Assembly: GCA_049516395.1 (NCBI GenBank)
Contig: JBEKTD010000007.1
Location: 62,001-126,000 of the forward strand
Direction: 5' to 3'
DNA length: 64,000 nucleotides
From: Fen-1362 sp049516395
GTDB lineage: Bacteria > Planctomycetota > Phycisphaerae > Sedimentisphaerales > Anaerobacaceae
Each line of letters begins with the position of its first letter. The stretch's first letter is position 1. The notes under the pieces are model-generated. The model was not told the DNA's origin and did no database searches. It was given only the letters and a program-made list of their open reading frames with translations. Below, piece after piece: positions 1 to 8,354 of the stretch. Made by a program: the position numbers and the translations under genes.

Positions 1-28
1 TGAAGGATTTAGTCAAGCATTCTCAACG

Positions 29-136
29 GTGTCAAAAAAGTGTCAGTCGCCAGTGGTTTGCCACTGTAAGTTCACTTGTAAACGATTAGTTAATCACTTG
101 CAATCCTCATTTTGACACTAAAAAGCAGCCATAAGC
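29..136. repeat. 90-bp dyad-rich element, copy 1, with conserved flank
   Basis: Bases 29-118 begin with GTGTCAAAA and end with TTTTGACAC, a perfect 9-bp terminal inverted repeat. Inside are two smaller palindromes (CAGTGG-TTTG-CCACTG and GATTA-GT-TAATC). A second copy lies at 25845-25934 with the same length and about four base differences. Similarity continues roughly 18 bases past the right end ('CCATAAGC'), so the repeated unit is larger than the inverted-repeat part. It stands 32 bases from the broken end of a tRNA-Met half. It could be a recombinase arm or attachment site, or a MITE-like repeat. No transposase or integrase gene is visible beside either copy. Confidence 0.75.
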
Positions 137-168
137 TCTTACGCAGGAAGGGGTTACGAGCAGGCGAC

Positions 169-211
169 GGGCTTATGAATCCCATGCTCTAACCAACTGA
201 GCTACACCGCC
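169..211 (-). pseudogene. tRNA-Met(CAT) 5' half, 3' half missing
   Basis: Read on the minus strand, the sequence starts GGCGGTGTAGCTCAG and runs through the D arm and the anticodon arm with CAT in the loop, ending in AAGCCC. This is a textbook tRNA-Met 5' half. A T arm (TTCGAAT) and the 3' acceptor strand should follow, but the sequence instead becomes unrelated (GTCGCCTGCTCGTAACC) directly after the anticodon stem. No matching 3' half was seen nearby. Either the tRNA was disrupted by integration at the anticodon stem, or this is the att remnant of an element lying to the left. It is unlikely to give a functional tRNA. Confidence 0.7.
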
Positions 212-328
212 TCAAAATCTGTAACCGCCTATGTAATAACAGTTTCCGGCTTTGTCTGTCAACTGTTTCATTCTCAAAAAGTTTCAAAAATGGCAAAATG
301 TGTCAGTTTTGTGATTGTGCAACCCATG

Positions 329-1393
329 TTACCGTAAATACGCGTCTGCTCCGCCGCTTTTGACAACTTTGTACTCCGGCCCAACGGTAATCAGGATGGC
401 CTCGACGCCGTCCAGCGACTCAACAAGCGCAAGGCCCTTTTCAGCCCCCATTACATTTACAGCCGTTGAAAGTGCATCCGTATCCACAGCATTTGCGGCA
501 AGGATGGTGTCGCTGCTTAACTTGTTTGCCCCTGTCGCAGTGTTCGTATCAATGATGTGACTATATTTCTTTCCGCCTATGGTTACAAATCGCCTGTAGT
601 CGCCGCTTGTTGAAACCGCCATATCATTCACTTTCAAGACCATCAACACCTGTTCTGCGCCAATGGCGCCATTCGAGTCCGACGGGTTTGCCGCAACTGG
701 GTTTTGCAGACCAACCCGCCAGGTGTCTTTGTCTGCCGGTTTGCCGAAGCAGCGTATATCGCCGCTCGCACAGACCATACCGCCAATGGCCCCCTCCCGC
801 CGCATCACCTCAACGGCCTTATCGACCGCGTAACCTTTTGCTATACCGCCCAAATCCAGACGCATCCCTTTAACTGCAAACCGCACTGTTCGCTCATTCG
901 CATCCAGTATCAGTTTTTCAAATCCGACGCGAGCTTTGGCGGTGGCAAGGGTATTTTCGTCAGGCACGGTATTCGCCTCGCCCGCTTTATGCCATAGGTC
1001 CACCAAAGGCCCGACGGTAACATCAAACGCACCATTGGAAAGCCGGCTGAACCTGACGCTTTTTTGAAGTATTTCAAAAAGTTCGGGGCTGACCTTGACG
1101 GGGTTTGTAAATGCCTCGCGGTTGACCCTGCTTAGCTCGGAGTCATTCTTGTAATCACTCATCATCGCATCGATTCGTTTGAGTTGTTCAAATCCCGCCT
1201 CGATGCAGCGTTTGCCCTGCCATTGGTGTTCTGTCACCGCCACTACTCGCACCAATGTCCCCATCACCTCGCGGTAGCCGCCGTCGATTTCAACCGGCTG
1301 GCGCATTTTTTCCGCCACATAAAAATAAACGCCGGCTAAAAGGGCCACGGCGACAACAATTTTTATCGCAACTTGTCTGCTGCTGTTCTCCAA
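329..1393 (-). CDS. apbE: FAD:protein FMN transferase (ApbE family)
   Basis: ApbE enzymes attach FMN from FAD through a phosphodiester bond to a Ser/Thr in a [S/T]GA[S/T] motif of exported or membrane flavoproteins. The protein shows the family hallmarks: 'MMSDYKNDSELSRVN', 'GAFDVTVGPLVDLWH', 'LDLGGIAKGYAVD' and 'SGDYRRF...YSHIIDTNT'. I chose the TTG at 1393, which has GGAG six bases upstream and puts a signal anchor (VAIKIVVAVALLAGVYFYV) near residue 8. An ATG at 1492 would add 33 residues overlapping the upstream gene. It is the last gene of a five-gene minus-strand operon. The gene just upstream encodes an FMN-binding domain with the acceptor sequence TGAT, an obvious substrate. Confidence 0.93.
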   Translation of the reverse strand: MENSSRQVAIKIVVAVALLAGVYFYVAEKMRQPVEIDGGYREVMGTLVRVVAVTEHQWQGKRCIEAGFEQLKRIDAMMSDYKNDSELSRVNREAFTNPVKVSPELFEILQKSVRFSRLSNGAFDVTVGPLVDLWHKAGEANTVPDENTLATAKARVGFEKLILDANERTVRFAVKGMRLDLGGIAKGYAVDKAVEVMRREGAIGGMVCASGDIRCFGKPADKDTWRVGLQNPVAANPSDSNGAIGAEQVLMVLKVNDMAVSTSGDYRRFVTIGGKKYSHIIDTNTATGANKLSSDTILAANAVDTDALSTAVNVMGAEKGLALVESLDGVEAILITVGPEYKVVKSGGADAYLR

Positions 1394-1433
1394 CTCTATC
1401 TCCAGAAAAACAAAATTCGGGTAACTAAAAGGT

Positions 1434-4400
1434 TTATTGGGAGTCCGTCTTTTTATAGAAATCGGCTTCGTGTTCCGACAGTTTGTTTTCACGAATCATG
1501 TTTTTAATTTTCTGTGTATCGACGTTTCTGGGTTGTCCCGCCGAAGGCGATGCCGCAACGGCGGTCGAGGGAACCGGCAATTCCCTGATGAAGCTTTCGA
1601 CAGACACAGAAGTAATACCAATAGCAATTACAAGCACCGCCGGGAGAAAATAGCGAGAGGCAAAACCGGCAGATGATTCAGCTACAACGGATTTTTTCTC
1701 ATATCGGCATTTGTCGCAATAGATACAATCGAGCTTGTCATTGAAGCTCAACCCGTATTCACAGTTGGCGTATCGCTTCGCAGGCAAAAACCGACTGAAT
1801 ATTGCGATTTTATTAAACAGCGACAAAAATGCCCCGGCAGGACACAGATACCGGCACCAGAAACGCGAATAGAAAAAAGAGCCGATAACCGCCACGGCTG
1901 CGATGAGCAGCAGGGGCCCGTTAAAATGCCTGAAACTGAAGACCCTAATCAACGGGTCGATGGCAAGAGTATTATGATTTCGAGACAGGAAAAACGCAGC
2001 CACGAGAACAAAAAGAACGACGAATTTGACGAATCTTCCTTTTTGCATCTGCTCCCTTGACAGAATCGGCCTGAACCGGGCCGGCAGAACATAACCGATA
2101 AATTCCTGCAAGGCGCCGAAGGGGCACAGATACCCGCAATAGATGTTGCCAAAAACAATAGCCAGCAACGGCGCTGCGATTGCAAGAATAAATGCTCCCG
2201 TCGATACTGAAAGAGGGATAGCCAATGACAACAAAGAAGCAATCTGTTCGGTAGAAAACTGGGCGTTGAGAAAAATACCGCCGAGGAGAACGTTAAAACC
2301 GAGGACAAACAATCGTGTCCGCAAGCCGCCCCGATATATGACAAGCAGAGTGATGAGAAAAGCAAAGACAAGATATATGCCTTGTGAATCGAGCAGCCCG
2401 TGAGCGGTCGTAGTCGTTTTTTGCTGAGCGTTTTGGCCGAGGATTTGAGTAGCGAAGGCGCTGCCTGACTGGGCGAGAGATTCGAGGACTGCTTTTGAAC
2501 TGACGGTCGCGCCTGTGACAGTATCGACATTTGCGAATGGCTGAGGACTGAAAAGGGTGTGGTCTTTTAGCGAAGGCAGCCAGTTAGTGAGCATATCGAG
2601 ATAAGAGGGAGTTTCATTCGAACTAATTATGTGAAAATCAAGGAGATTGCCTGCGGCATCGGTGCGAATGGCGATATTTATTTTGCCGCCGAATCCCTGG
2701 ACATTCGGGGCAAGGTCAGCGGAACTAAAAATGAAACCCGCGAGTTTGTCGTTGGCGTCGTAGGTTTTAAAATAGGTCGCTGTCCTGACTGTATTGGGCA
2801 GGGCGATAGTTGCGGCTTCAAGTCGGAGCGAGCCGACCAAGACCTGAGCTTCGCGTAGCGGAAGCGCAGGAGTAAATCTGGCGCCTGCAGTAACGAGCAG
2901 ATTTGAGCAAAGGATTAGCGATACAGCAATGCCAAACAGTGCATAACCTGCTGAACGAAAAATTGGTGATACGAAGAATTTCCCCGGACGGTCTATCCTC
3001 AACAAAGTTGCGGGCAGGTTGGCAAGGGTGAGTAATATGAACATCAGTATTGTAATCTTTGCGCCAAGTATGGGAATAAGAACAAGGGCGGCTAACAGCC
3101 CCCCTGCCGCCGCACCAATATGGTCGGCATATTCGAGCCGTACAGATGCCTGTGTGGTATTCAAACCGTTCACGGCCAAAAGATTGCCAATTATCGGGAA
3201 GTAAGAACCGGCGCACAAGCCGCAGACAATAAATGCGACTGCGAAACTGATATGAGACCAGCCCGAAGCAGGCCAAAAGGCAACGGCTGCCAGAACAGCA
3301 CAATGGACCAACAGGACCGTCATAAGAAGCGACTCAGAATTCCGCAAATATTTCCTTTGTAGAAGGCGATTGGCGATTGTTGCGCCTGCGGCGAGGCCAG
3401 CCATATACATCGAAGATATTGCGCCTATATGAAGATAGAGGGAACCGAAACGGGTCTGGTAGAGATACATCAAAACGATTACGACACCGATACCGACAGC
3501 ACCCGTGGAGAAAATCAGAAATGTGAAGTCAAAGGTTGCCGGCCTGGCGGCAGCGGGTAAAGTCAGAATAAATATCAATCGCAAAATAACGTAAATGATA
3601 ACTGGAACTAAAAATACCGGAAGGCCGGCAAGCAAAAGATGCTTGAAAAACAAAGTTACAGGCGCATCGGATTCTTTGGCCGCGAGCAATAGGGCGTAGA
3701 GATTGGCCAGCGGTCTCGAATCGCGATTGAGAAGATGCTCGGCGGGCAGGTCAACGGCGTTATATGCGTCGAATGCCTTGGCGGCTCGGTCGGGCAGGTA
3801 GATACTCAAAAGACCATTAGGCGGATATGAATTAGCAGCGTTTGGAATGGAGGCGAAACGTTCCCGCAGTATGCCGGGGTCGCCTGTAAGGTTGTTAGAG
3901 TCGGAGACGATAAACCAGGAGTTGTCGCCGGGCACAAGGGCAATATGAGAGAAAATCTGTTCGAGCGTAAGCTTTGTAGAAGCGCCGATAGTGGCAAGCT
4001 CAGTACCCATAATGTTTTCGCCGGCTGGAATACGAACAGCAAGTACGCCTGAAGAGCCGAGAGCGGTTTTCAACTGCTCATAAAACTCGATTGTAAAGTA
4101 ACGATTCAGGATTGAACTTGTTGCGTCGGGAAGATTGATGATTACAAGGTCGAATCGTTCTTTTTGCCGGCTCAACAAAGCACGCGGGTCATCCGTAAAA
4201 CTCTCAAATCGCTTATCAGAGATGCTCATTTGTCGCGGCACAAATTCCAGGACACGACGGATATACTCGCTGTCAGGATTAGCCCAGACAACACTGTCAA
4301 TTTGCGGAAGCTGCAGAAACTCACGACAAAGGGCGAGTCCCGAACCAATTACGAGAACACGAGATGCCTTCAGATTCTGCGATAGCGTAAGAGCAACAAT

Positions 4401-5297
4401 TCTTCCGGCGGAAGTCGGGTCGGGGACGGCCTCGACAACACTGCCTTCACGGACGGCGACCCACTGGTTCTGGTAAAGGCCATAGAGGTATTCGGCCTGT
4501 GCGGTCTGAAAGGAGCCGGTAAGAGAATCCGCCGGGAGAAGGCGGGACCACTTTACGGTGCGCAAATAATGGGCAAGCGGTTTATCGACGCCGAACGCCG
4601 CTGCAAAACCAAGAATAAGAACCAGCAGAAAAACCGGCGGAAGAGTTTTCTTGCGCGAATGATGCGACACCACAAAAAAAGACGGCAGGACAGCAAGTGA
4701 AAGAATAAAAGCGAGAAGAAGAAAAATTTTAACGGAACTTATACCAAATGTCAGCAGCACCGTTGTGCCAAGACCGCCGATGAAGCTGCCAAGCGATTCG
4801 AGCAGGTAAACCCGCGAGACAGCAGGCGTGGTTTCGAGGGCGACCCAGCGACAGGTTAGAGGGAAAAGTAAGCCGGTGATGAAGCTGACGGGGGCATTAA
4901 CCAATGCGCTCAAAAGCAAGGCGGCAGAGATGGGCAAAAGCGTATAAGGGGCAATGCCCGCAAGCTGACGTATATGAATAATTAACAGCACCTGAAGAAC
5001 AAAGGCGGGAATATAGCTCAGGTAGAGCAGTTCAATATTTGCAAGCAGGAAGTCGGTGAGACGTTTGCTTGCGTTGACCAGCATTGTGCCGATGGCAATC
5101 CATAGAAACCAGCAGGCAAAAAATATACCGATAGTGATATCGTTGCTTTCGAAAGAAGTAATGAACTCTCTGAAGACAAGTGTTTGAGCGGAGATTGAGA
5201 ACAGGCCATAGGCAAATATCACGAAACCGCGGGTCACGCCGGCTGAAAACGCGGAATTACAAGTGGCACTAATTTCGGCGCGGCAAGGGGACATCAT
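1434..5297 (-). CDS. Fusion: spermidine-synthase-like membrane protein + FMN-binding domain + NapH-type polyferredoxin
   Basis: A 1287-residue protein in three parts. Residues ~1-800 resemble membrane-bound spermidine/spermine synthase-like proteins: multiple transmembrane helices, then a soluble Rossmann part ('VLVIGSGLALCREF', 'FDLVIINLPD'), then more helices. Residues ~810-960 form an FMN-binding domain of the NqrC/RnfG type with DTVTGAT; Thr931 is the expected flavinylation site. Residues ~985-1287 form a NapH/polyferredoxin-like membrane part with 'YCGYLCPFGALQEF' (Cys1054, Cys1058), 'WCRYLCPAGAF' (Cys1148, Cys1152) and a later CIYCDKC cluster. The start overlaps the preceding stop (TAATG), and apbE follows. 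Inference: electrons pass through Fe-S centres and covalent FMN across or outside the membrane. The role of the synthase-like part is unknown, and polyamine synthesis is not shown. Confidence 0.85.
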   Translation of the reverse strand: MMSPCRAEISATCNSAFSAGVTRGFVIFAYGLFSISAQTLVFREFITSFESNDITIGIFFACWFLWIAIGTMLVNASKRLTDFLLANIELLYLSYIPAFVLQVLLIIHIRQLAGIAPYTLLPISAALLLSALVNAPVSFITGLLFPLTCRWVALETTPAVSRVYLLESLGSFIGGLGTTVLLTFGISSVKIFLLLAFILSLAVLPSFFVVSHHSRKKTLPPVFLLVLILGFAAAFGVDKPLAHYLRTVKWSRLLPADSLTGSFQTAQAEYLYGLYQNQWVAVREGSVVEAVPDPTSAGRIVALTLSQNLKASRVLVIGSGLALCREFLQLPQIDSVVWANPDSEYIRRVLEFVPRQMSISDKRFESFTDDPRALLSRQKERFDLVIINLPDATSSILNRYFTIEFYEQLKTALGSSGVLAVRIPAGENIMGTELATIGASTKLTLEQIFSHIALVPGDNSWFIVSDSNNLTGDPGILRERFASIPNAANSYPPNGLLSIYLPDRAAKAFDAYNAVDLPAEHLLNRDSRPLANLYALLLAAKESDAPVTLFFKHLLLAGLPVFLVPVIIYVILRLIFILTLPAAARPATFDFTFLIFSTGAVGIGVVIVLMYLYQTRFGSLYLHIGAISSMYMAGLAAGATIANRLLQRKYLRNSESLLMTVLLVHCAVLAAVAFWPASGWSHISFAVAFIVCGLCAGSYFPIIGNLLAVNGLNTTQASVRLEYADHIGAAAGGLLAALVLIPILGAKITILMFILLTLANLPATLLRIDRPGKFFVSPIFRSAGYALFGIAVSLILCSNLLVTAGARFTPALPLREAQVLVGSLRLEAATIALPNTVRTATYFKTYDANDKLAGFIFSSADLAPNVQGFGGKINIAIRTDAAGNLLDFHIISSNETPSYLDMLTNWLPSLKDHTLFSPQPFANVDTVTGATVSSKAVLESLAQSGSAFATQILGQNAQQKTTTTAHGLLDSQGIYLVFAFLITLLVIYRGGLRTRLFVLGFNVLLGGIFLNAQFSTEQIASLLSLAIPLSVSTGAFILAIAAPLLAIVFGNIYCGYLCPFGALQEFIGYVLPARFRPILSREQMQKGRFVKFVVLFVLVAAFFLSRNHNTLAIDPLIRVFSFRHFNGPLLLIAAVAVIGSFFYSRFWCRYLCPAGAFLSLFNKIAIFSRFLPAKRYANCEYGLSFNDKLDCIYCDKCRYEKKSVVAESSAGFASRYFLPAVLVIAIGITSVSVESFIRELPVPSTAVAASPSAGQPRNVDTQKIKNMIRENKLSEHEADFYKKTDSQ

Positions 5298-6943
5298 TAT
5301 TTTTCACCGAAAACTTCGGCCTGGAATACAAGGAAGCTCGCGTCTTTTTTCCAGCCGTCCGGAGACAGACCTGCCTTGATGGATAAGTGCATCAATGTCT
5401 CTTCGAGGGTCCACTTCTGTTCCGGAGCAACCTGAGGCAAAAATAAGGCCGAATAACCTGCTTTACTCAGAACAATACCATCCGTGCCGAGCCGGATTTG
5501 ATTGTATGAGTCGATAGGTTGCGGCACCGTAAGAGCAGATATTTCAATTTTGATACTGCTGAGCTCGCCTTTCGTAACAGGCGTAAATCTCCAGTCATTG
5601 ACCGCGGCGTTAATTGCGTTGGCGATTACGGATTTATACAGCGGCTGGCGAGGAAATACGTCGCCGATGCAGCCCCTTAAGTCCTTGTTTATTGTCAATG
5701 TCACAAACGCAGCTCTGGAAATCTTCATCGCTTCGCTTATCGGAACATTCAATTCTTCAGGGGTAGGGACATTTCCTTTTCGCAGATAAAAATCGATTGT
5801 TCTGCGAGCAAGCAGTAAAAGGTTGTTATGGTCTTCCTGCGTCAGTGCAGTATCTGTTTTTGCTGGCTCGACCTTAGCTTGTTTTTGCCAGTCGCCGTGA
5901 AAAGCAACAGATAGATAACTGACGGAATTGGTAAAATCGCCTGTTAGCTCGCCGGATCTGGCGTACTTGAGCAATTCCGGCCTGGTTCCGGACGGAAGCA
6001 TTGAAAGGAGTATCGCAATCGGCACCCGGCCGCAGATAGTCGCGCCTGTTCTATCGCAATATTGGCTAAAGCCGGTGCTGTCCAGTTTTGAAATGTAATC
6101 ATAAGCGCCCATATCGAGCTTTTTAAGCCCATCGGGGATATTCTGGTCAAATGGGACATAGTCATAATTGGGGCCATAGTGAACGAAATCGGAACTTGCC
6201 ACAACGAGGGTATTGCTATCAACCAGCGATTTCAGGATTGAGGCCACCTTTTGCACCGTTTGCGGAGAGCACTGGCCTGCGACAATGGGGACAAGTTTGA
6301 AATCGCCGAGGCGGTATTGCAGCAGAGGCAGTTGCATTAAGACGCTGTGCTCGGTCCTGTATGCCTGTGGAATGTCCTTAAAGAGCGGGGATTGTAAGAG
6401 TTTATTTATAAATTCAGTATCAAGCGGTATTTCACCAAGAGGGGTCTTGTAATGAGTTACATCTCCCGGAACGCTGAGGACATCCAGCATAGGGACCTGA
6501 TGCGATGGCCCAATGACAATGACTCGCTTGTATTTTGCTTTCGCGGCCTTAACTCCAAAAGCGGCTGTTTGGCCCGAGTAAGCATAGCCGGCGTGAGGAC
6601 TTATAATGGCAATTGTATCATCGGCAGGTTGCACCTGGGCTTTTTGAAAGAAGCCCTCGATTTGTTTTGCCAGCACATTGGGGTCATTTGGATGCCAGCC
6701 CATCTGCCCCATCGGCGAAGTCAGAACGGACCTGGCAATTTGCGGTTGTTTCTGGGCTTCATTTTCGGCAGCTTTGGTAGATTGCGTGATTTCCAGAACA
6801 TATGGCCCAAAAGGAATTTGTGGCAGATCTGTTAGATATGGTTCAAACAGATAAGCAACGCCAAGGAGTAAAAGACCCAGAACAACACTCCATACGAAAT
6901 TACGCACCTGGTTTGTATTGCCGCTATCAGACATATTATCCAC
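5297..6943 (-). CDS. AmmeMemoRadiSam proteins B and A fused (Memo-like + AMMECR1)
   Basis: A 548-residue protein with one N-terminal membrane segment (about 15-35). A Memo-like domain (~75-350) keeps its metal-site signature: SPHAGY (His117), GPSH (His148), EHS (His199) and 'TICG' (Cys304). An AMMECR1 domain (~365-545) follows with the hallmark LRGCIG at 422-427. In many bacteria these are separate genes beside a radical SAM enzyme; here they are joined and probably face the periplasm. Its start overlaps the end of the Tat-like peptide gene, and its stop overlaps the start of the flavin/Fe-S fusion gene, so translation is likely coupled. The substrate of AmmeMemoRadiSam systems is not established. 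Confidence 0.9.
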   Translation of the reverse strand: MDNMSDSGNTNQVRNFVWSVVLGLLLLGVAYLFEPYLTDLPQIPFGPYVLEITQSTKAAENEAQKQPQIARSVLTSPMGQMGWHPNDPNVLAKQIEGFFQKAQVQPADDTIAIISPHAGYAYSGQTAAFGVKAAKAKYKRVIVIGPSHQVPMLDVLSVPGDVTHYKTPLGEIPLDTEFINKLLQSPLFKDIPQAYRTEHSVLMQLPLLQYRLGDFKLVPIVAGQCSPQTVQKVASILKSLVDSNTLVVASSDFVHYGPNYDYVPFDQNIPDGLKKLDMGAYDYISKLDSTGFSQYCDRTGATICGRVPIAILLSMLPSGTRPELLKYARSGELTGDFTNSVSYLSVAFHGDWQKQAKVEPAKTDTALTQEDHNNLLLLARRTIDFYLRKGNVPTPEELNVPISEAMKISRAAFVTLTINKDLRGCIGDVFPRQPLYKSVIANAINAAVNDWRFTPVTKGELSSIKIEISALTVPQPIDSYNQIRLGTDGIVLSKAGYSALFLPQVAPEQKWTLEETLMHLSIKAGLSPDGWKKDASFLVFQAEVFGEK

Positions 6944-7118
6944 TCCATTTAGATTGTGAATTAATGTTGGCGATGGTTTTCAACCGACCAGGGTATTTTG
7001 ACAACGGCTTCGCCCACAGGAATCTCCGTGGCAAAACGGTTTTAGCCAACACCCAGCCGGCAACTAAGACCGTTGACCCTGCCGCTAAAATATTTTGCAG
7101 AAAAGTTCGCCGTGTCAT
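6936..7118 (-). CDS. 60-residue Tat-signal-like small protein
   Basis: The start ATG overlaps the stop of the radical SAM gene (ATGA), and the 3' end overlaps the next gene by 8 bases, so this is a genuine member of the operon. The protein starts MTRRTFLQNILAAGS, a twin-arginine (RRxFL) type signal followed by a hydrophobic stretch ending near VAGWVLA, then about 30 basic residues. Almost the whole protein is signal or anchor. It carries no cofactor motif. It may be a small membrane subunit, or a Tat-exported peptide that places the neighbouring Memo/AMMECR1 protein. An in-frame ATG 30 bases upstream exists but lies inside the previous gene. Confidence 0.75.
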   Translation of the reverse strand: MTRRTFLQNILAAGSTVLVAGWVLAKTVLPRRFLWAKPLSKYPGRLKTIANINSQSKWSG

Positions 7119-8092
7119 TTCCACACCCCGTATATTTTTTTGCCGCAATCCGGACAGCAGCCATCTTTCAGACTGTTTGTCATGACAACATATTCCTGCC
7201 GTTCGATTAACATTTTATGGCAGCCGGGGCAATATGTATTCTCGCCCTGGCGGCTGCGGATATTGCCTATGTAAACATAATACAGGCCTTCTTCAAGTGC
7301 AATCTGGCGGGCTACGTCAAGTGTGTCCAACGGTGTCGGCGGCAGATGCTGCATCTTGTACTGCGGGAAAAAACGCGAGAAATGCAAAGGTATATCGCTG
7401 CCGAGATTTGTACTGACCCACCGAGCCAGGCGTCTGATATCATCTGGCTTGTCATTGAGCGTCGGAATAAGAAGATTTATCACCTCAACGTGCACACCCA
7501 TAGCAACAGCATCTATAAGGCATTGCTGAACAGGCCCAACAGTTCCCGAACAAAACTTTCGGTAAAAATCATCACTCATACCTTTGAGGTCAACACGGGC
7601 AGCATCGGTAACTTCGAGCAGGCGCTTCCATGGTTTGGGATTACAATAAGCGGCCGTAACCAGCACATTACGCACACCGGCCTGCTTGGCCAGCCGGGAG
7701 GTATCATAAGCATATTCGTAATAAGCAATCGGGTCGGTATATGTATATGCGATTGATGGCGACTTATATTGCCGGGCGTATGCGACGAGCTGTTCGGGCG
7801 GAACAAGCGAGGCGGTCGAATCTTCGGGATTGGCCTGTGAGATTTCCCAGTTTTGACAGTTTAGGCAATGCAGATTGCAGCCAATCGTTGCAAGCGAAAG
7901 AATTGGCGTGCCGGGTAGAAAATGGAATAACGGCTTTTTCTCCACCGGGTCTATATTAATAGAACACGGATAGCCATAGACGACGGTGCGCAAGACGCCA
8001 TCTATGTTGATTCTGACCCGGCAGTCGCCGCTCTGACCGGGTGCAATGATACATTCCCTCGGACACAACTCGCACTGGACCTTTTGACTCAT
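7115..8092 (-). CDS. AmmeMemoRadiSam system radical SAM enzyme
   Basis: A 325-residue radical SAM protein. The N-terminus has a Cys motif (CELCPREC...GDC) followed by the SAM cluster motif CNLHCLNC (CxxxCxxC). Later come 'DLKGMSDDFYRKFCSGT' and a C-terminal zinc-ribbon-like end with YCPGCHKML and CCPDCGKK. Both the order of motifs and the length fit the AmmeMemoRadiSam radical SAM family, related to pyruvate formate-lyase activating enzymes. I chose the ATG at 8092, preceded by GGAAGG at eight bases; a TTG 15 bases upstream is less likely. It is the first gene of the five-gene operon. Cytoplasmic, while its partners appear to be membrane-anchored outside. Confidence 0.93.
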   Translation of the reverse strand: MSQKVQCELCPRECIIAPGQSGDCRVRINIDGVLRTVVYGYPCSINIDPVEKKPLFHFLPGTPILSLATIGCNLHCLNCQNWEISQANPEDSTASLVPPEQLVAYARQYKSPSIAYTYTDPIAYYEYAYDTSRLAKQAGVRNVLVTAAYCNPKPWKRLLEVTDAARVDLKGMSDDFYRKFCSGTVGPVQQCLIDAVAMGVHVEVINLLIPTLNDKPDDIRRLARWVSTNLGSDIPLHFSRFFPQYKMQHLPPTPLDTLDVARQIALEEGLYYVYIGNIRSRQGENTYCPGCHKMLIERQEYVVMTNSLKDGCCPDCGKKIYGVWK

Positions 8093-8279
8093 AAAACGCC
8101 TTCCCAAATACTACGCAGTAATTATAACAAAGTTGGGCAGGAGATTGGAGGATTTTAGATACTGGATAAACGAAGCACAATGCTTATGTCGGGAGCGCCT
8201 TGGTAGGCAGATAAAGCAATAAAATTCGTGAACAATACTTTGGCGCTATTGTATAATTTAGGGCAGGTTTTGATATTAT

Positions 8280-8334
8280 CGTTGAATTGAAAGGCTTGGT
8301 TGCGTAGCCAAGCGTGTAATATAAGAAATACTAA
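8280..8334 (+). promoter_or_regulatory. Conserved hairpin element, copy 1 (5' UTR of the lipoprotein gene)
   Basis: The stem GCTTGG/CCAAGC (8294-8299 with 8308-8313) encloses the loop TTGCGTAG, followed by 'TAATAT...AAATACTAA'. A second copy occurs on the minus strand at 49957-50012. There one stem pair has changed from T-A to C-G while the loop and flanks are kept. Both copies lie 20-32 bases before a start codon, in the sense direction. It is a candidate structured leader or a REP-like dispersed repeat. Confidence 0.5.
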
Positions 8335-8354
8335 ATTTAGATGAGAAGAGAACC

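Noticed and set aside
121..211. A complete tRNA-Met gene
   Set aside because: The T arm and 3' acceptor strand are missing; only 43 bases of the 5' half match.
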